The position numbers were made by a program, and so were the translations under genes. Source: Mucilaginibacter sp. (GTDB lineage: Bacteria > Bacteroidota > Bacteroidia > Sphingobacteriales > Sphingobacteriaceae). From it: a stretch of 24,731 nucleotides of DNA. Position 1 is the stretch's first letter; every line of letters starts with the position of its first letter. The notes under the pieces are model-generated. The model saw only the letters and a list, made by a program, of their open reading frames with translations, did not search any database and was not told the origin of the DNA. Shown here one piece after another: positions 1 to 8,352 of the stretch. The stretch spans positions 1-24,731 of the forward strand of contig JAQBNY010000020.1 in assembly GCA_028288315.1 (NCBI GenBank). The letters are read 5' to 3'.

Positions 1-326
1 ATATGCTCACTACCATGTCGAAGTTTTTGGCCATGGGCATGGATCTGAAAAGCGTGATACGTGCATCAACGTCAAACCCGGCTATGGAAATTAAGCACGA
101 AGAATTAGGTAACTTGTCTGTTGGTGCCGATGCAGATGTTGCGGTATTAAATATAAGAGAAGGCAAATTTGGTTTATTTGATTATACCGGCTATAAGGTG
201 GAAACCAATAAAAAACTGGAATGTGAGTTAACCATACGCGCTGGTAAGATAGTTTATGATCTTAACGGTATAGCTTATCCTATTGAAATTCCCAAAAAAA
301 CAATTACAAATGAACACGGTCTTTAA
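1..326 (+). CDS. Amidohydrolase/deacetylase family metallohydrolase, C-terminal fragment
   Basis: Only the last ~107 residues are present; the frame is open to the left edge, so the gene is cut by the window and the ATG at position 3 is internal. The segment matches the end of dihydroorotase-like amidohydrolases: an SNPAMEI stretch, then LGNLSVGADADVAVLNI, the usual strand after the TIM barrel, then a small composite domain with EGKFGLFDYTGYK, LECELTIRAGKIVYDLNG. This ending is typical of the EF_0837/AHA_3915-type deacetylase subfamily, which hydrolyses an amide or acetyl-amino bond using one or two metal ions. The metal-binding residues lie upstream of the window and cannot be checked. It is closely followed by an RraA-fold gene and a BASS transporter, which suggests a shared catabolic operon. 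The substrate is unknown. Confidence 0.8.
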   Translation, partial: MLTTMSKFLAMGMDLKSVIRASTSNPAMEIKHEELGNLSVGADADVAVLNIREGKFGLFDYTGYKVETNKKLECELTIRAGKIVYDLNGIAYPIEIPKKTITNEHGL

Positions 327-374
327 CCAATTACTGTGTTGCACAAGTCAATTATAAACCTGTTAAATATATAT

Positions 375-1304
375 ATGAAAATGAAAGCCATCACCATTGC
401 TATACTTATGCTTAGCATTTGTAAATCAGGCATTGTTAATGCACAAACCATTTCACGAGATGAACTGATATTTTATACTTCTGAATGGAAAGGCGAACGC
501 TTTAAAGATGGGCGGCCTAAAATATCAGATGACCTGATACAGCGTGCTAAAAACATAGGAATTGAAGAAGCCTGGACGGTGTTAAGAAACGAAGGTTACA
601 ATAACCAGTTTGAAGGGAACTGGAAATTGGTTCATGATGATAAGCCTGTTATTGGCAGGGCCGTAACAGCTATGTTTATGCCTACCAGGCCTGATATAGA
701 AAAAAACATTAAAGACCGTGGCAGCAAACAAGGCCGTAAAGGGAATACCAATGCATGGCCAATTGATGTACTTACAAAAGGCGACGTTTATGTGGCCGAT
801 GGTTTTGGTAAAATTAAGGGCGGCACTTTAATAGGTGATAATTTAGGTAACTCCATATACAACAAATCGGGCAATGGGGTAATCTTTGATGGCTCAGCAC
901 GTGACTTGCAGGGCTTAAGCCAGATTAATGGTTTTAATGCCTTTGTACGCGACTTTGACCCATCATACTTGGAGGAAATGGTTTTGATGGGCCTTAACAC
1001 TCCGATACGCATAGGGAAGGCTATTGTACTGCCCGGTGATTTGGTTATCTCTGAAAAGGAAGGCGTATTATTTGTACCGGCGCACTTAGCTGAAAAAGTA
1101 ATTGTAACTGCCGAGTTTATAGCCCTGCGTGATAAGTTTGGACAGGAGATGCTTAAATCTGGCAAGTATACAACCGGCGAAATTGACAGCGAATGGACAG
1201 CACCCATTAAAGATGCGTTTTTGAAATGGCTGGACCAAAATCCTAAAGAAGTGAAAATGACCCGCGCACAGCTGGACGATTTTATGAAAAAGCGTACCTG
1301 GTAA
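375..1304 (+). CDS. Exported RraA-fold protein (RraA/HMG-aldolase family)
   Basis: A 309-residue protein starting at the ATG at 375. The same frame is open from 336, but the later start gives a clean signal peptide (MKMK, a hydrophobic stretch, then VNAQ at residues 21-24). The RraA fold is recognisable at residues ~90-255: GRAVTAMFMP, KGDVYVADG, GGTLIGDNLG, then FDGSARDLQG, where R176-D177 match the Arg-Asp pair used by HMG/CHA aldolases and oxaloacetate decarboxylases of this fold. Family members are usually 160-240 residues and cytoplasmic. This one is longer at both ends and probably periplasmic. Known activities are retro-aldol cleavage or decarboxylation of oxo-acids; RNase E inhibition (true RraA) is unlikely here. 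It lies 48 bp after the amidohydrolase fragment and 43 bp before the transporter. Confidence 0.8.
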   Translation: MKMKAITIAILMLSICKSGIVNAQTISRDELIFYTSEWKGERFKDGRPKISDDLIQRAKNIGIEEAWTVLRNEGYNNQFEGNWKLVHDDKPVIGRAVTAMFMPTRPDIEKNIKDRGSKQGRKGNTNAWPIDVLTKGDVYVADGFGKIKGGTLIGDNLGNSIYNKSGNGVIFDGSARDLQGLSQINGFNAFVRDFDPSYLEEMVLMGLNTPIRIGKAIVLPGDLVISEKEGVLFVPAHLAEKVIVTAEFIALRDKFGQEMLKSGKYTTGEIDSEWTAPIKDAFLKWLDQNPKEVKMTRAQLDDFMKKRTW

Positions 1305-1347
1305 AGTCTCCCCTAATTAATTATTGCTCAACCTTAAACCTTAAAAA

Positions 1348-2448
1348 GTGAATAATATTAATATCTATAAAGTGCTGGCAGGTATAGCTGCAGTATGTTT
1401 GCTTGTTGCCCTGTTAATGATTTTTAATGGCAACATAGTAAACGCCGGCCCTTTGCTTATTGCAACATTCATTACGCTTGCTATTGCCTTTAGGGGCTTT
1501 GTATTACTTAAAGGCTTCTCCTATACTGTTATTATTTTTGCGGCGGTTACAACAGCCTTATATTATCCGCAATATTTTATACAGGTAAATGGGATAAAGC
1601 TTTCTATACTTATTACACCATTAATACAACTCATTATGTTTGGTATGGGTACATCAATGAGTATAAAAGATTTTGCAGGTGTAATTAAAATGCCAAAAGG
1701 TGTATTTATTGGCGTGTTCAGTCATTTTTTGATTATGCCGATGCTTGGTTTTACACTGGCCAAGCTAAGTGGCTTCCCGCCTGAAATTGCGGCCGGAATA
1801 ATTTTAATAGGATGCTCACCAAATGGTATGGCCTCTAACGTTATCTCTTACCTGGCCAAAGCTAATTTGGCTTTGTCTATCACCATTACGGCGGTATCAA
1901 CTATGCTTGCGCCTTTTTTTACCCCGTTGCTTATGAAATTATTAGGCGGGGCTTTTATAAAAATTGATGTGCTTAACATGATGTGGGATATTTTTAAAAT
2001 GGTTATTATACCAATTGGTGCCGGCATCATGTTTAACAAATACTTGCTTAAAAAGGTTAAGTGGCTTGAGGCCGTAATGCCGCTGGTATCTATGTTTGGC
2101 ATTGCACTCATTATTGTGGTAATTACAGCAGCAGGAAGAAGCAGTTTATTAGACATAGGTTTTATGCTGATACTGATTGTGCTTATTCATAATTTATTAG
2201 GTTATACCTTAGGCTACTGGTCTGGCAGGCTATTTAAAATGCCCGAACGTGACTGCCGTACTATGGCTATAGAGGTTGGCATGCAGAATGGTGGTTTGGC
2301 TTCAGGCCTGGCAAAAGAAATGGGTAAAATGGCAACCGTTGGATTAGCTCCCGCGGTGTTTGGCCCTTTAATGAATGTTACAGGTTCTTTACTGGCCACC
2401 TATTGGCACCGCAAACCGCTTAATATTAACGATAGTAAACTAAAATAA
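1348..2448 (+). CDS. BASS-family (bile acid:sodium symporter-like) transporter
   Basis: A 366-residue inner-membrane protein with about ten hydrophobic segments. The two family hallmarks are present: GCSPNGMASNVISYLAKAN at about residues 152-170, matching the crossover-helix motif of the first repeat, and EVGMQNGGLASGLA near residue 310, matching the ExGxQNxxLA motif of the second. BASS proteins couple sodium entry to uptake of organic acids, bile acids or pantothenate. The start is a GTG in frame after an A-rich stretch (AAAAA at 1343-1347); no upstream ATG fits. The N-terminal ~70 residues add extra hydrophobic segments before the core. As third gene in line after the deacetylase and the RraA-fold gene, it may import or export the compound they process; the substrate is not predictable. 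A stable hairpin follows at 2543-2569. Confidence 0.85.
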   Translation: MNNINIYKVLAGIAAVCLLVALLMIFNGNIVNAGPLLIATFITLAIAFRGFVLLKGFSYTVIIFAAVTTALYYPQYFIQVNGIKLSILITPLIQLIMFGMGTSMSIKDFAGVIKMPKGVFIGVFSHFLIMPMLGFTLAKLSGFPPEIAAGIILIGCSPNGMASNVISYLAKANLALSITITAVSTMLAPFFTPLLMKLLGGAFIKIDVLNMMWDIFKMVIIPIGAGIMFNKYLLKKVKWLEAVMPLVSMFGIALIIVVITAAGRSSLLDIGFMLILIVLIHNLLGYTLGYWSGRLFKMPERDCRTMAIEVGMQNGGLASGLAKEMGKMATVGLAPAVFGPLMNVTGSLLATYWHRKPLNINDSKLK

Positions 2449-2542
2449 TTTGGTTTATAATTATTCGTTTAAAGATATACAACTGTGTATTAGCAATCAA
2501 TAATACATATCTGTATGAGTGATCATTATTGTTTAAATTGTG

Positions 2543-2569
2543 ACCCTGCGGGTAGTTTACCTGCAGGGT
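2543..2569. terminator. Hairpin between convergent genes
   Basis: ACCCTGC-G-GGTA, loop GTT, TACC-T-GCAGGGT forms a 12-bp stem counting one G:T pair, with a 3-base loop. It lies between the plus-strand transporter gene (ends 2448) and the minus-strand CHAD gene (ends 2631). The downstream U-tract on the plus strand is poor (TATTTGGTTTAT), so it may be an attenuating or RNA-stabilising hairpin instead of a classical terminator. Confidence 0.6.
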
Positions 2570-2630
2570 TATTTGGTTTATGCCAGGTTGGGGTAAACCA
2601 AAATTTTATTCAGTTTCTCTATCAATTGCC

Positions 2631-3422
2631 TTAACTTACTTGCTCAACAGGCACATCCACAACTGTAGTTGCCTTATTGTAAAAATCTTTTGTATTAGCT
2701 GTTATATCGCTTTTAAGTTTTTCGTCTTGTTTTTTTAGGTTGATAACGGCTTCGTTATCCTTTACTTCATCACCTGAAAACAATTCTATGGCGAGTACAT
2801 GATCATGCCAATCTCCAATTTCGGTTTGTATTTCTTTCAGGTACTCCTCATTAAGTTTGGTATCCAGTACGGGTTGGGTTAGTTTATAATTGTATAGCAG
2901 TATTTTAACCTGTTTACGGCAGTCATGTAATTGATCATTAAATTCAATTTTTTCAATGAAATTTGCTATTTGCTCCAGCTGGGTTTGATAAAATAAATTG
3001 ACGTGTAAATCGCTAATTGGTTGTATTTTCCTTTTCAATTCGTGGTGTACGTCTTTCAACTTTTTAAGAAATCTAACCTTCTTCGCTTTAAACTTCCTGC
3101 TCGCTTCAACCTGCAGCTGTTGCTGATTGTTCATAAACTCATCATTATGAATATGCTGCGATTCGCCTAATTTCTGATTCATGTAAGCATTTCGTATTTC
3201 ACCGGCCTGTTTAAATATTTTTCTCACAGGTTTAAAGTGCCCGGCCAGTTTGGGATGTTGGTCAGCACTGTCAGCCAGGATTAAAAAGGCGCGCAGCTTT
3301 TTAACCTGTACCCGGAAACGATGCAGGTCTTCCTGCTGTTCCTTTTTTAAATAGGATTTAAGGCTGGCTTTCATATCATTCCATTCCTTATCAAAATAGG
3401 TTAGTTCCTGTTTTTTATTCAT
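2631..3422 (-). CDS. CHAD domain-containing protein
   Basis: A 263-residue, highly charged, helical protein without signal peptide or membrane segment. It is built as the CHAD (conserved histidine alpha-helical) domain: LHRFRVQVKKLRA (H34, R37, K41, K42, R44) near the N-terminus and the repeat LHDCRKQVKILLYNYK (H166, R169, K170, K173), followed by IGDWHDHV (D207). CHAD domains bind inorganic polyphosphate through such basic helices and often accompany triphosphate-tunnel (CYTH) enzymes; none is seen here, so this is a stand-alone CHAD. The ATG at 3422 is preferred; five upstream codons in frame begin with TTG and add nothing recognisable. It is transcribed divergently from the glycosyltransferase gene and convergently with the BASS transporter. 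Confidence 0.85.
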   Translation of the reverse strand: MNKKQELTYFDKEWNDMKASLKSYLKKEQQEDLHRFRVQVKKLRAFLILADSADQHPKLAGHFKPVRKIFKQAGEIRNAYMNQKLGESQHIHNDEFMNNQQQLQVEASRKFKAKKVRFLKKLKDVHHELKRKIQPISDLHVNLFYQTQLEQIANFIEKIEFNDQLHDCRKQVKILLYNYKLTQPVLDTKLNEEYLKEIQTEIGDWHDHVLAIELFSGDEVKDNEAVINLKKQDEKLKSDITANTKDFYNKATTVVDVPVEQVS

Positions 3423-3579
3423 ACTAAAGCATAACAATCACTTATTGCGATAAGTTTTAAAGCACTCTGTATCAGTAATAATGTGATGCTTTATTCAGAA
3501 GGAATGTTTTATTTCAAAAAAAATTCAGAATGGTTATTTATAATTGACCCTGATTTTTTATTCTTAGATTTAAGGAACG

Positions 3580-5130
3580 GTGCCAAAAGTTTTAAGTTAT
3601 CAGCATAAAACGTTTATAGTTATAGCAGTCTTTTCGGTGTTGCGGCTTGTATATGGCTACACCTTAGAATTAAATGCCGATGAAGCCTATTATTGGACAT
3701 ATGCAAAAGACCTTCAATGGAACTATTTTGATCATCCGCCAATTGTTGGATGGTTAATTAGATTTACAACAGCAAACCTGCTTTTTCATAATGAGTTTTT
3801 TGTACGCTTAGGTGCAATAATATCTTGTGCAATAAGCACATGGTTAATGTTTAAGATTGGTGCCATTGTGAAAGATGAGCGGACAGGATGGTTTGCAGGT
3901 TTACTTTACACGTCATCATTATATATAAGCATTAATGCAGGTGCTATTATATTACCCGATGGCCCTCTGATGGTATTTTGGCTTGCAAGTATTCTCTTAT
4001 TGTTAAAAATTTTACGATCCAATCCGGATATTAAAGAGTTTAATATGCTTTGGTGCTTATTTGGTATAACATCCGGATTGTGCATAATGAGCAAGGTTTA
4101 TGGGGTTTTTTTGTGGTTTGGTGTGGTGTTATACATTGTATTTATAAATCGCGATTGGTTAAAATGTCGCGTAATATATTTATCCGCCGTTATTACTTTA
4201 ATAATTATTGCTCCAATTATTATATGGAATATCCAAAACGATTTTATTACCTATAGGTTTCACAGCAACCGTATAAGCATGATTGGAAGTGGGGTTCATT
4301 TAAAGTTTTTTATAAAAGCGATACTCCAACAAATTTCTATAAACAATCCCGTAAACGTTTTTTTGATTATTTATAACCTTTGGCTTATCATTAAAGGGAA
4401 AATACTTGTTAATAAAGGGGATGTTCAGTTGTTATTGCTTTGCAGTTTGCCCCTGATTTTTTTGGTACTATTTATTTCCCTGTTTCGTGAAACCTTTGCG
4501 CATTGGTCTGGGCCCGGATTTTGTTGTCTTTTAGTATTACCAGCCATTGGGTTAGCAAAAGATAAAAGGCGTGATGTTCCTAATGTTTCGATTTGGGCCT
4601 TTATATATTTGTTTTTGATAGCAAGCCTAAGCACAGTTGTTATAAATTATTTCCCGGGTACATTATCGCTCCAAAAACAAGGCCTAAAAATGGGGAATGA
4701 TGATCTTACACTGGATATATATGGCTGGAAAGATGTAGGCCTGCAGTTTGATTCCTTGTATAGAAAGGATGTGGCCGATAAAATTATGCCCCCAGGAGCT
4801 CCCATAGTAGTTACCAACTGGTACCCTGCCGCAAATATTGAATATTATGTATCCTTAATAACAAAACAACCTGTTTATGGTATAGGCAGTGTAGATGATC
4901 TGCATCAGTATTATTACACTAACAAATTAAAGCAGAGGTTAAAGGTTGGCGATAGTGCTTATTTAATAATCCCCTCTCATGTGTTTTATTATAGGACATT
5001 TGGTGAGATAAGCAGCAAATTTACCAGTTTTAATACGCCATTAGTTATTACTCAAACCAGAAGTGGTATTGCTTGCCAATATATATATGTGTACCGGCTA
5101 AAAGGTTTTAAAGGGGATAGTAAAAGATAA
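3580..5130 (+). CDS. GT39-type (ArnT/PMT-like) membrane glycosyltransferase
   Basis: A 516-residue polytopic inner-membrane protein of the GT-C fold. After the first transmembrane helix comes NADEAYYWTYAKDL (about residues 33-46) and YFDHPPIVGWLIR, the Asp-Glu loop and DHPP motif typical of the dolichyl-phosphate mannosyltransferase/ArnT (PMT_2) family. About ten hydrophobic helices follow, and a soluble periplasmic C-terminal part (from about residue 370) with NWYPAANIEYYV. Such enzymes transfer a sugar from a polyprenyl-phosphate carrier to lipid A, glycans or proteins at the periplasmic face. The start is a GTG at 3580, directly after AAGGAACG, which acts as a close-set ribosome binding site. 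Donor and acceptor cannot be inferred, as no polyprenyl-phosphate sugar synthase is adjacent. Confidence 0.8.
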   Translation: MPKVLSYQHKTFIVIAVFSVLRLVYGYTLELNADEAYYWTYAKDLQWNYFDHPPIVGWLIRFTTANLLFHNEFFVRLGAIISCAISTWLMFKIGAIVKDERTGWFAGLLYTSSLYISINAGAIILPDGPLMVFWLASILLLLKILRSNPDIKEFNMLWCLFGITSGLCIMSKVYGVFLWFGVVLYIVFINRDWLKCRVIYLSAVITLIIIAPIIIWNIQNDFITYRFHSNRISMIGSGVHLKFFIKAILQQISINNPVNVFLIIYNLWLIIKGKILVNKGDVQLLLLCSLPLIFLVLFISLFRETFAHWSGPGFCCLLVLPAIGLAKDKRRDVPNVSIWAFIYLFLIASLSTVVINYFPGTLSLQKQGLKMGNDDLTLDIYGWKDVGLQFDSLYRKDVADKIMPPGAPIVVTNWYPAANIEYYVSLITKQPVYGIGSVDDLHQYYYTNKLKQRLKVGDSAYLIIPSHVFYYRTFGEISSKFTSFNTPLVITQTRSGIACQYIYVYRLKGFKGDSKR

Positions 5131-5273
5131 GAGAAGCCTATCTGTTATCAAGGCATATCAATCAATTGATTAAAATGTAGAGAAATATATTTTTTGATTG
5201 CTGTTGAAATTCAAAAACTGTACAGAATTCAGCTTTAGATTTATAAATTAAAAACACGTTCACCCCCTATAAC

Positions 5274-6131
5274 ATGAATTTTAAGGCCCTAATTATGCAA
5301 CATGAAGATGTATCACAAATTATCTTTTATGCATTAATCATCACTTCTCTTTGGTCACTTGAATCCTTAATCTGCGCTGCATCTTCTAATCATAAATGGC
5401 GACATACGTTTGTTAATGCCGGCTTCATATTTACCGCCCTGCCTATACAATTAACCATGACAGGATTTGTGATTATTATAATGAAGTGGACAAATATTCA
5501 TCACTGGGGTTTAATTTATTATATCCCAAAGCATCAAATTAGCTGGGTATATTATGTTTCGTTATTTATGTTGATGGATTTGGGCGAATATACCTACCAT
5601 GTAATTATGCATAAATATGATTTTCTATGGAGATTTCACCTTGTTCATCATAGCGATTTAAAGATAGATGTATCAACTACAGTAAGAGAGCATCCAGGAG
5701 AAACGTGCGTGCGAACCACTTTTTTAATGTTTTGGGTATTTATTTTTGGCCCGGGTATTGGCGTGCTAATGTTGCGACAAGTGTTTCAGTCATTCTTTAA
5801 TGTTTTGGCCCATACAGAGTTCCGTTTGCCTGAGAAGATAAATAATATTGTCGGGTTTGTTTTTATAACACCAAACCTGCATCATGTTCATCATCACTAC
5901 CAATTACCTTATACCAATTCCAATTATGGTGATGTGTTAAGTATTTGGGATCGTATATTTGGTACATACCGGGAATTGCAATCTTCTCATACAAAATTTG
6001 GCATAGATACACACATGGAGCCCGCGCTTAACTCCCGGTACCTGAGCATTATTAAAATTCCATTTCAAAAATTTAAAAGGCCAGAAACGCACACGTCTTT
6101 TCATTCCAGCCTGCATGAAGAGCAAGTTTAA
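5274..6131 (+). CDS. Sterol desaturase/fatty acid hydroxylase family membrane protein
   Basis: A 285-residue membrane protein with several hydrophobic helices and the complete histidine-box set of the fatty acid hydroxylase superfamily: H109-x3-H113, then HLVHH (H122, H125, H126), H180, and NLHHVHHHY (H203, H204, H206-H208). These histidines hold a di-iron centre that uses oxygen to hydroxylate or desaturate a lipid or carotenoid chain in the membrane. LSIWDRIFGTYRE after the last box is also typical. The substrate is not determinable; bacterial members act on carotenoids, sphingolipid-like amino lipids or alkylglycerols. The last 17 bases overlap the start of the following small barrel gene, so the two are probably translationally coupled. 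Confidence 0.85.
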   Translation: MNFKALIMQHEDVSQIIFYALIITSLWSLESLICAASSNHKWRHTFVNAGFIFTALPIQLTMTGFVIIIMKWTNIHHWGLIYYIPKHQISWVYYVSLFMLMDLGEYTYHVIMHKYDFLWRFHLVHHSDLKIDVSTTVREHPGETCVRTTFLMFWVFIFGPGIGVLMLRQVFQSFFNVLAHTEFRLPEKINNIVGFVFITPNLHHVHHHYQLPYTNSNYGDVLSIWDRIFGTYRELQSSHTKFGIDTHMEPALNSRYLSIIKIPFQKFKRPETHTSFHSSLHEEQV

Positions 6132-6726
6132 GCATGCGCTGTTAGTAATAGCGGCATTAGCTGTAAGTTTTTGCATCAGGGCACAAAGTATAACTTCCAA
6201 AATTTACTTTCCGGGTTTAATTGGTTTAAGTATGCCTTTGTCTCAAAAAAACATACGGTTTACAAACGCAATTGCATTAAATACCGGTGCGGAGTACAGG
6301 CCAAAAGAAGAGAATGTTTTGTTTTATCGTTTCAATTATGACGCAGCTTCAAAAAAATACAAAAAAAATATTGCCGGAATTGTTCCAGGGAATGTTGTAG
6401 ATGGAACGGCACATCAAAACTATTTTGTGATGGGAACAGGTTACAGGCTAAGGCATCAAAATATTGGATACTACTTTTTATTACAGCCCGGCCTTGCCAC
6501 ACATAGCTTTGATAAGGTTAGTGGTAATCCTGGTGAATTTACGATAAGCCAAATTACACTCAGTAATTTTACCGTTAAGTATTCGGCAGGTATTGAGTAT
6601 TACCTGGCACAACATTTCGCCTTAATATTTGAGCCTGCAGTTTACCAAAACAACTTTATAAGCGCTAGGCCTTACAATCCAAATCAAGCATCTATAAATA
6701 TTGGCTTTACCACCACTCTGTTTTAG
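6115..6726 (+). CDS. Small outer-membrane beta-barrel protein, unknown function
   Basis: A 203-residue protein with a signal peptide (MKSKFKH, hydrophobic core, CIRAQ at about residues 20-24). The mature part is rich in alternating aromatic/polar strands (for example YFVMGTGYRLRH, IGYYFLLQPGLA, FTVKYSAGIEYYL) and ends in an aromatic residue (TTTLF), as expected for an outer-membrane beta-barrel of about eight strands. No specific family is recognised. The ATG lies inside the 3' end of the hydroxylase gene (17-bp overlap, different frame); no in-frame ATG later would keep the signal peptide. A hairpin terminator at 6805-6836 follows. Confidence 0.65.
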   Translation: MKSKFKHALLVIAALAVSFCIRAQSITSKIYFPGLIGLSMPLSQKNIRFTNAIALNTGAEYRPKEENVLFYRFNYDAASKKYKKNIAGIVPGNVVDGTAHQNYFVMGTGYRLRHQNIGYYFLLQPGLATHSFDKVSGNPGEFTISQITLSNFTVKYSAGIEYYLAQHFALIFEPAVYQNNFISARPYNPNQASINIGFTTTLF

Positions 6727-6804
6727 ATGTAACTTGCTCCTGAGATAAACCGTCCGAATCTGATATCCTGACTTTTGGCATCACATAGCTTGTACGCCTT
6801 TTAT

Positions 6805-6836
6805 AAAAAAAAGACCGCTTTTAGGCGGCCTTTTTA
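6805..6836 (-). terminator. Rho-independent terminator, bidirectional but better on the minus strand
   Basis: The inverted repeat GACCGC (6813-6818) / GCGGCC (6825-6830) is extended by A-tract/T-tract pairing. Read on the minus strand it has a G:U wobble and ends in eight U residues, fitting the PepSY-like gene that ends at 6858. Read on the plus strand the same pair becomes A:C, a mismatch, but it may still serve the barrel gene ending at 6726. Confidence 0.8.
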
Positions 6837-6857
6837 ATAAACACTCGAACAAAGGAT

Positions 6858-7286
6858 TTAGTCTATCTTCAAAAAGTTACCTTTTTCATCAAAAACCAAA
6901 TCTTTTCCTTTTACTTCAGCCTCATACATAATGGTGCCTTTTGCATCTGTTACTTTACCGGCTTCAACTATTTTAGCGCCTTTATAATGTTGTTTTACAT
7001 AACCGGCTACTCCTGAAGGCAAGCTGCTTACAGGTATAGCAGCTACCTGCTCAACAAATGTACCGTTTGGTGTGTACATAACAGACATATCTTCGCCAGA
7101 TTTACCACCCCAGTTAGCCTCATAATTTTCCTTTTCTTTTTCCCAGGTTGCTTTAGTAGCATCCGGGTATTTTTTTAATAAAGCGGCTTTTGCCGGAGCG
7201 GGTACAGCAGAGCTTTTTACTTTTTGGGCAACAGCAACACCTGATATGGTGGCTATTACTAACATGCTTAAAATAATCTTTTTCAT
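6858..7286 (-). CDS. PepSY-like (BLIP-like) exported protein
   Basis: A 142-residue periplasmic protein. The ATG at 7286 gives a signal peptide MKKIILSMLVIATISGVAVA followed by Q; an open frame upstream of it is ignored. The mature part has two similar ~60-residue units: AALLKKYPDATKATWEKEK...YEANW...MSVMYTPNGTFVEQ and AGYVKQHYKGAKIVEAGKV...YEAEVKGKDLVFDEKGNFLK. This alpha/beta arrangement is that of the PepSY-like/beta-lactamase-inhibitor-like family abundant in Bacteroidota (PF11396-type). The fold is thought to bind or inhibit partner proteins, but no partner is known and none is adjacent. It is transcribed alone and stops at the terminator at 6805-6836. Confidence 0.8.
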   Translation of the reverse strand: MKKIILSMLVIATISGVAVAQKVKSSAVPAPAKAALLKKYPDATKATWEKEKENYEANWGGKSGEDMSVMYTPNGTFVEQVAAIPVSSLPSGVAGYVKQHYKGAKIVEAGKVTDAKGTIMYEAEVKGKDLVFDEKGNFLKID

Positions 7287-7469
7287 AACTTTTAATTTAA
7301 GTTTAAACAAGTATAAATTGGGTTTCTGAAATTTTTTTGAATTAAGCGTTATTATATTTGAATAATATTTAGTGTTAAAGTTCTATTACATTCAGGCTGT
7401 TATTGTCTTAAAGGTTGTTGTACATTATGCCTTTTCCATCTGTTTTCCAAGTATGTAAAATTGTATTGG

Positions 7470-8066
7470 TTAAGGCTTTAGTAACCGTTCAATATTTTTA
7501 AGCTTTTCAACCTCCAATACATCTTTACCATAAGCTGTAAAATATTTATGCTGAGTCAATAATTCAAGGTTTAAATCCCACCATTGTTTTTCGGAAAAGT
7601 GTTTTTTCAAGTGAATCTGCCATTCTTGTTTAAGGCGATTAGCATAATCTATATAATTGCTTTTAGCCAGGTGGGCCATGTCTGCATCGCATAAAATCTT
7701 CTGTAATAAATTTTGCGGCCTTTGAGGTACTTTAGTTGCTGCAATGCATGCCGTAACCTGTACAATTAAAGTGATATCACACCGCTGTTCGTTTAAGAAA
7801 TTAGTTGCTATTGATATACTGTTATCCTCGTGCCCTATATATGTATGGCAATAACCACTATCATGAAACCAGGCAGCAAGCAAAACAATTGTTTGTTCCA
7901 TTGTGGTAAGGCTGCCGTTTATTATACCAATCTCAGTAACAGATTCAACTACATTATTTGTATGGCCCAAATTATGGAAATACATACCTTCCGGTAGTTC
8001 GTTATCAAAAAGTTTCTTGACAAATGTTGCTGCATCCTTTACTATTTTTTCTGCCTTTATATTCAT
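7470..8066 (-). CDS. HD-domain phosphohydrolase
   Basis: A 198-residue soluble protein with the HD metal-binding set: H31 (YFHNLGH, with H35), H68-D69 in LLAAWFHDSGY, H79 in IGHEDNSISIA, and D127/D129 in ILCDADMAHLA. HD proteins of this size hydrolyse phosphomonoesters or phosphodiesters of nucleotides using a divalent metal. The spacing looks like the YpgQ/YedJ-type family; (p)ppGpp hydrolysis is not supported because no synthetase or regulatory domain is present. The ATG at 8066 is preceded by an A/T-rich stretch. It is separated by ~180 bp from the downstream PepSY-like gene and is divergent from the two-component system. Confidence 0.8.
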   Translation of the reverse strand: MNIKAEKIVKDAATFVKKLFDNELPEGMYFHNLGHTNNVVESVTEIGIINGSLTTMEQTIVLLAAWFHDSGYCHTYIGHEDNSISIATNFLNEQRCDITLIVQVTACIAATKVPQRPQNLLQKILCDADMAHLAKSNYIDYANRLKQEWQIHLKKHFSEKQWWDLNLELLTQHKYFTAYGKDVLEVEKLKNIERLLKP

Positions 8067-8352
8067 TTAATGCTATTTAGGTAGCTATGTTGTAGAAATT
8101 CTGTTTTTTTTAAGAAGAGGAGAGTATTTAAAGCAGACTGGTTTTCATGCAGAATGATGTTGAAAAATTGATTAATACATAAAAACAAATTTTGACGGCT
8201 ATTAAAAGGCCTGCCCACGTTTAATTGTTCTTTTTAGCACTGGGTTAAAAATCAATAACGCTGCCCAATTAACTGCTTATCCAAAAAAAAAAACAGTATT
8301 CGAATCTACCTTTCGCTACAATACAAAATAAGATACAATACAAATAAGAATT

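Noticed and set aside
788..1207. Minus-strand open frame inside the RraA-fold gene
   Set aside because: It is a shadow of a strong plus-strand gene and has no coherent domain.
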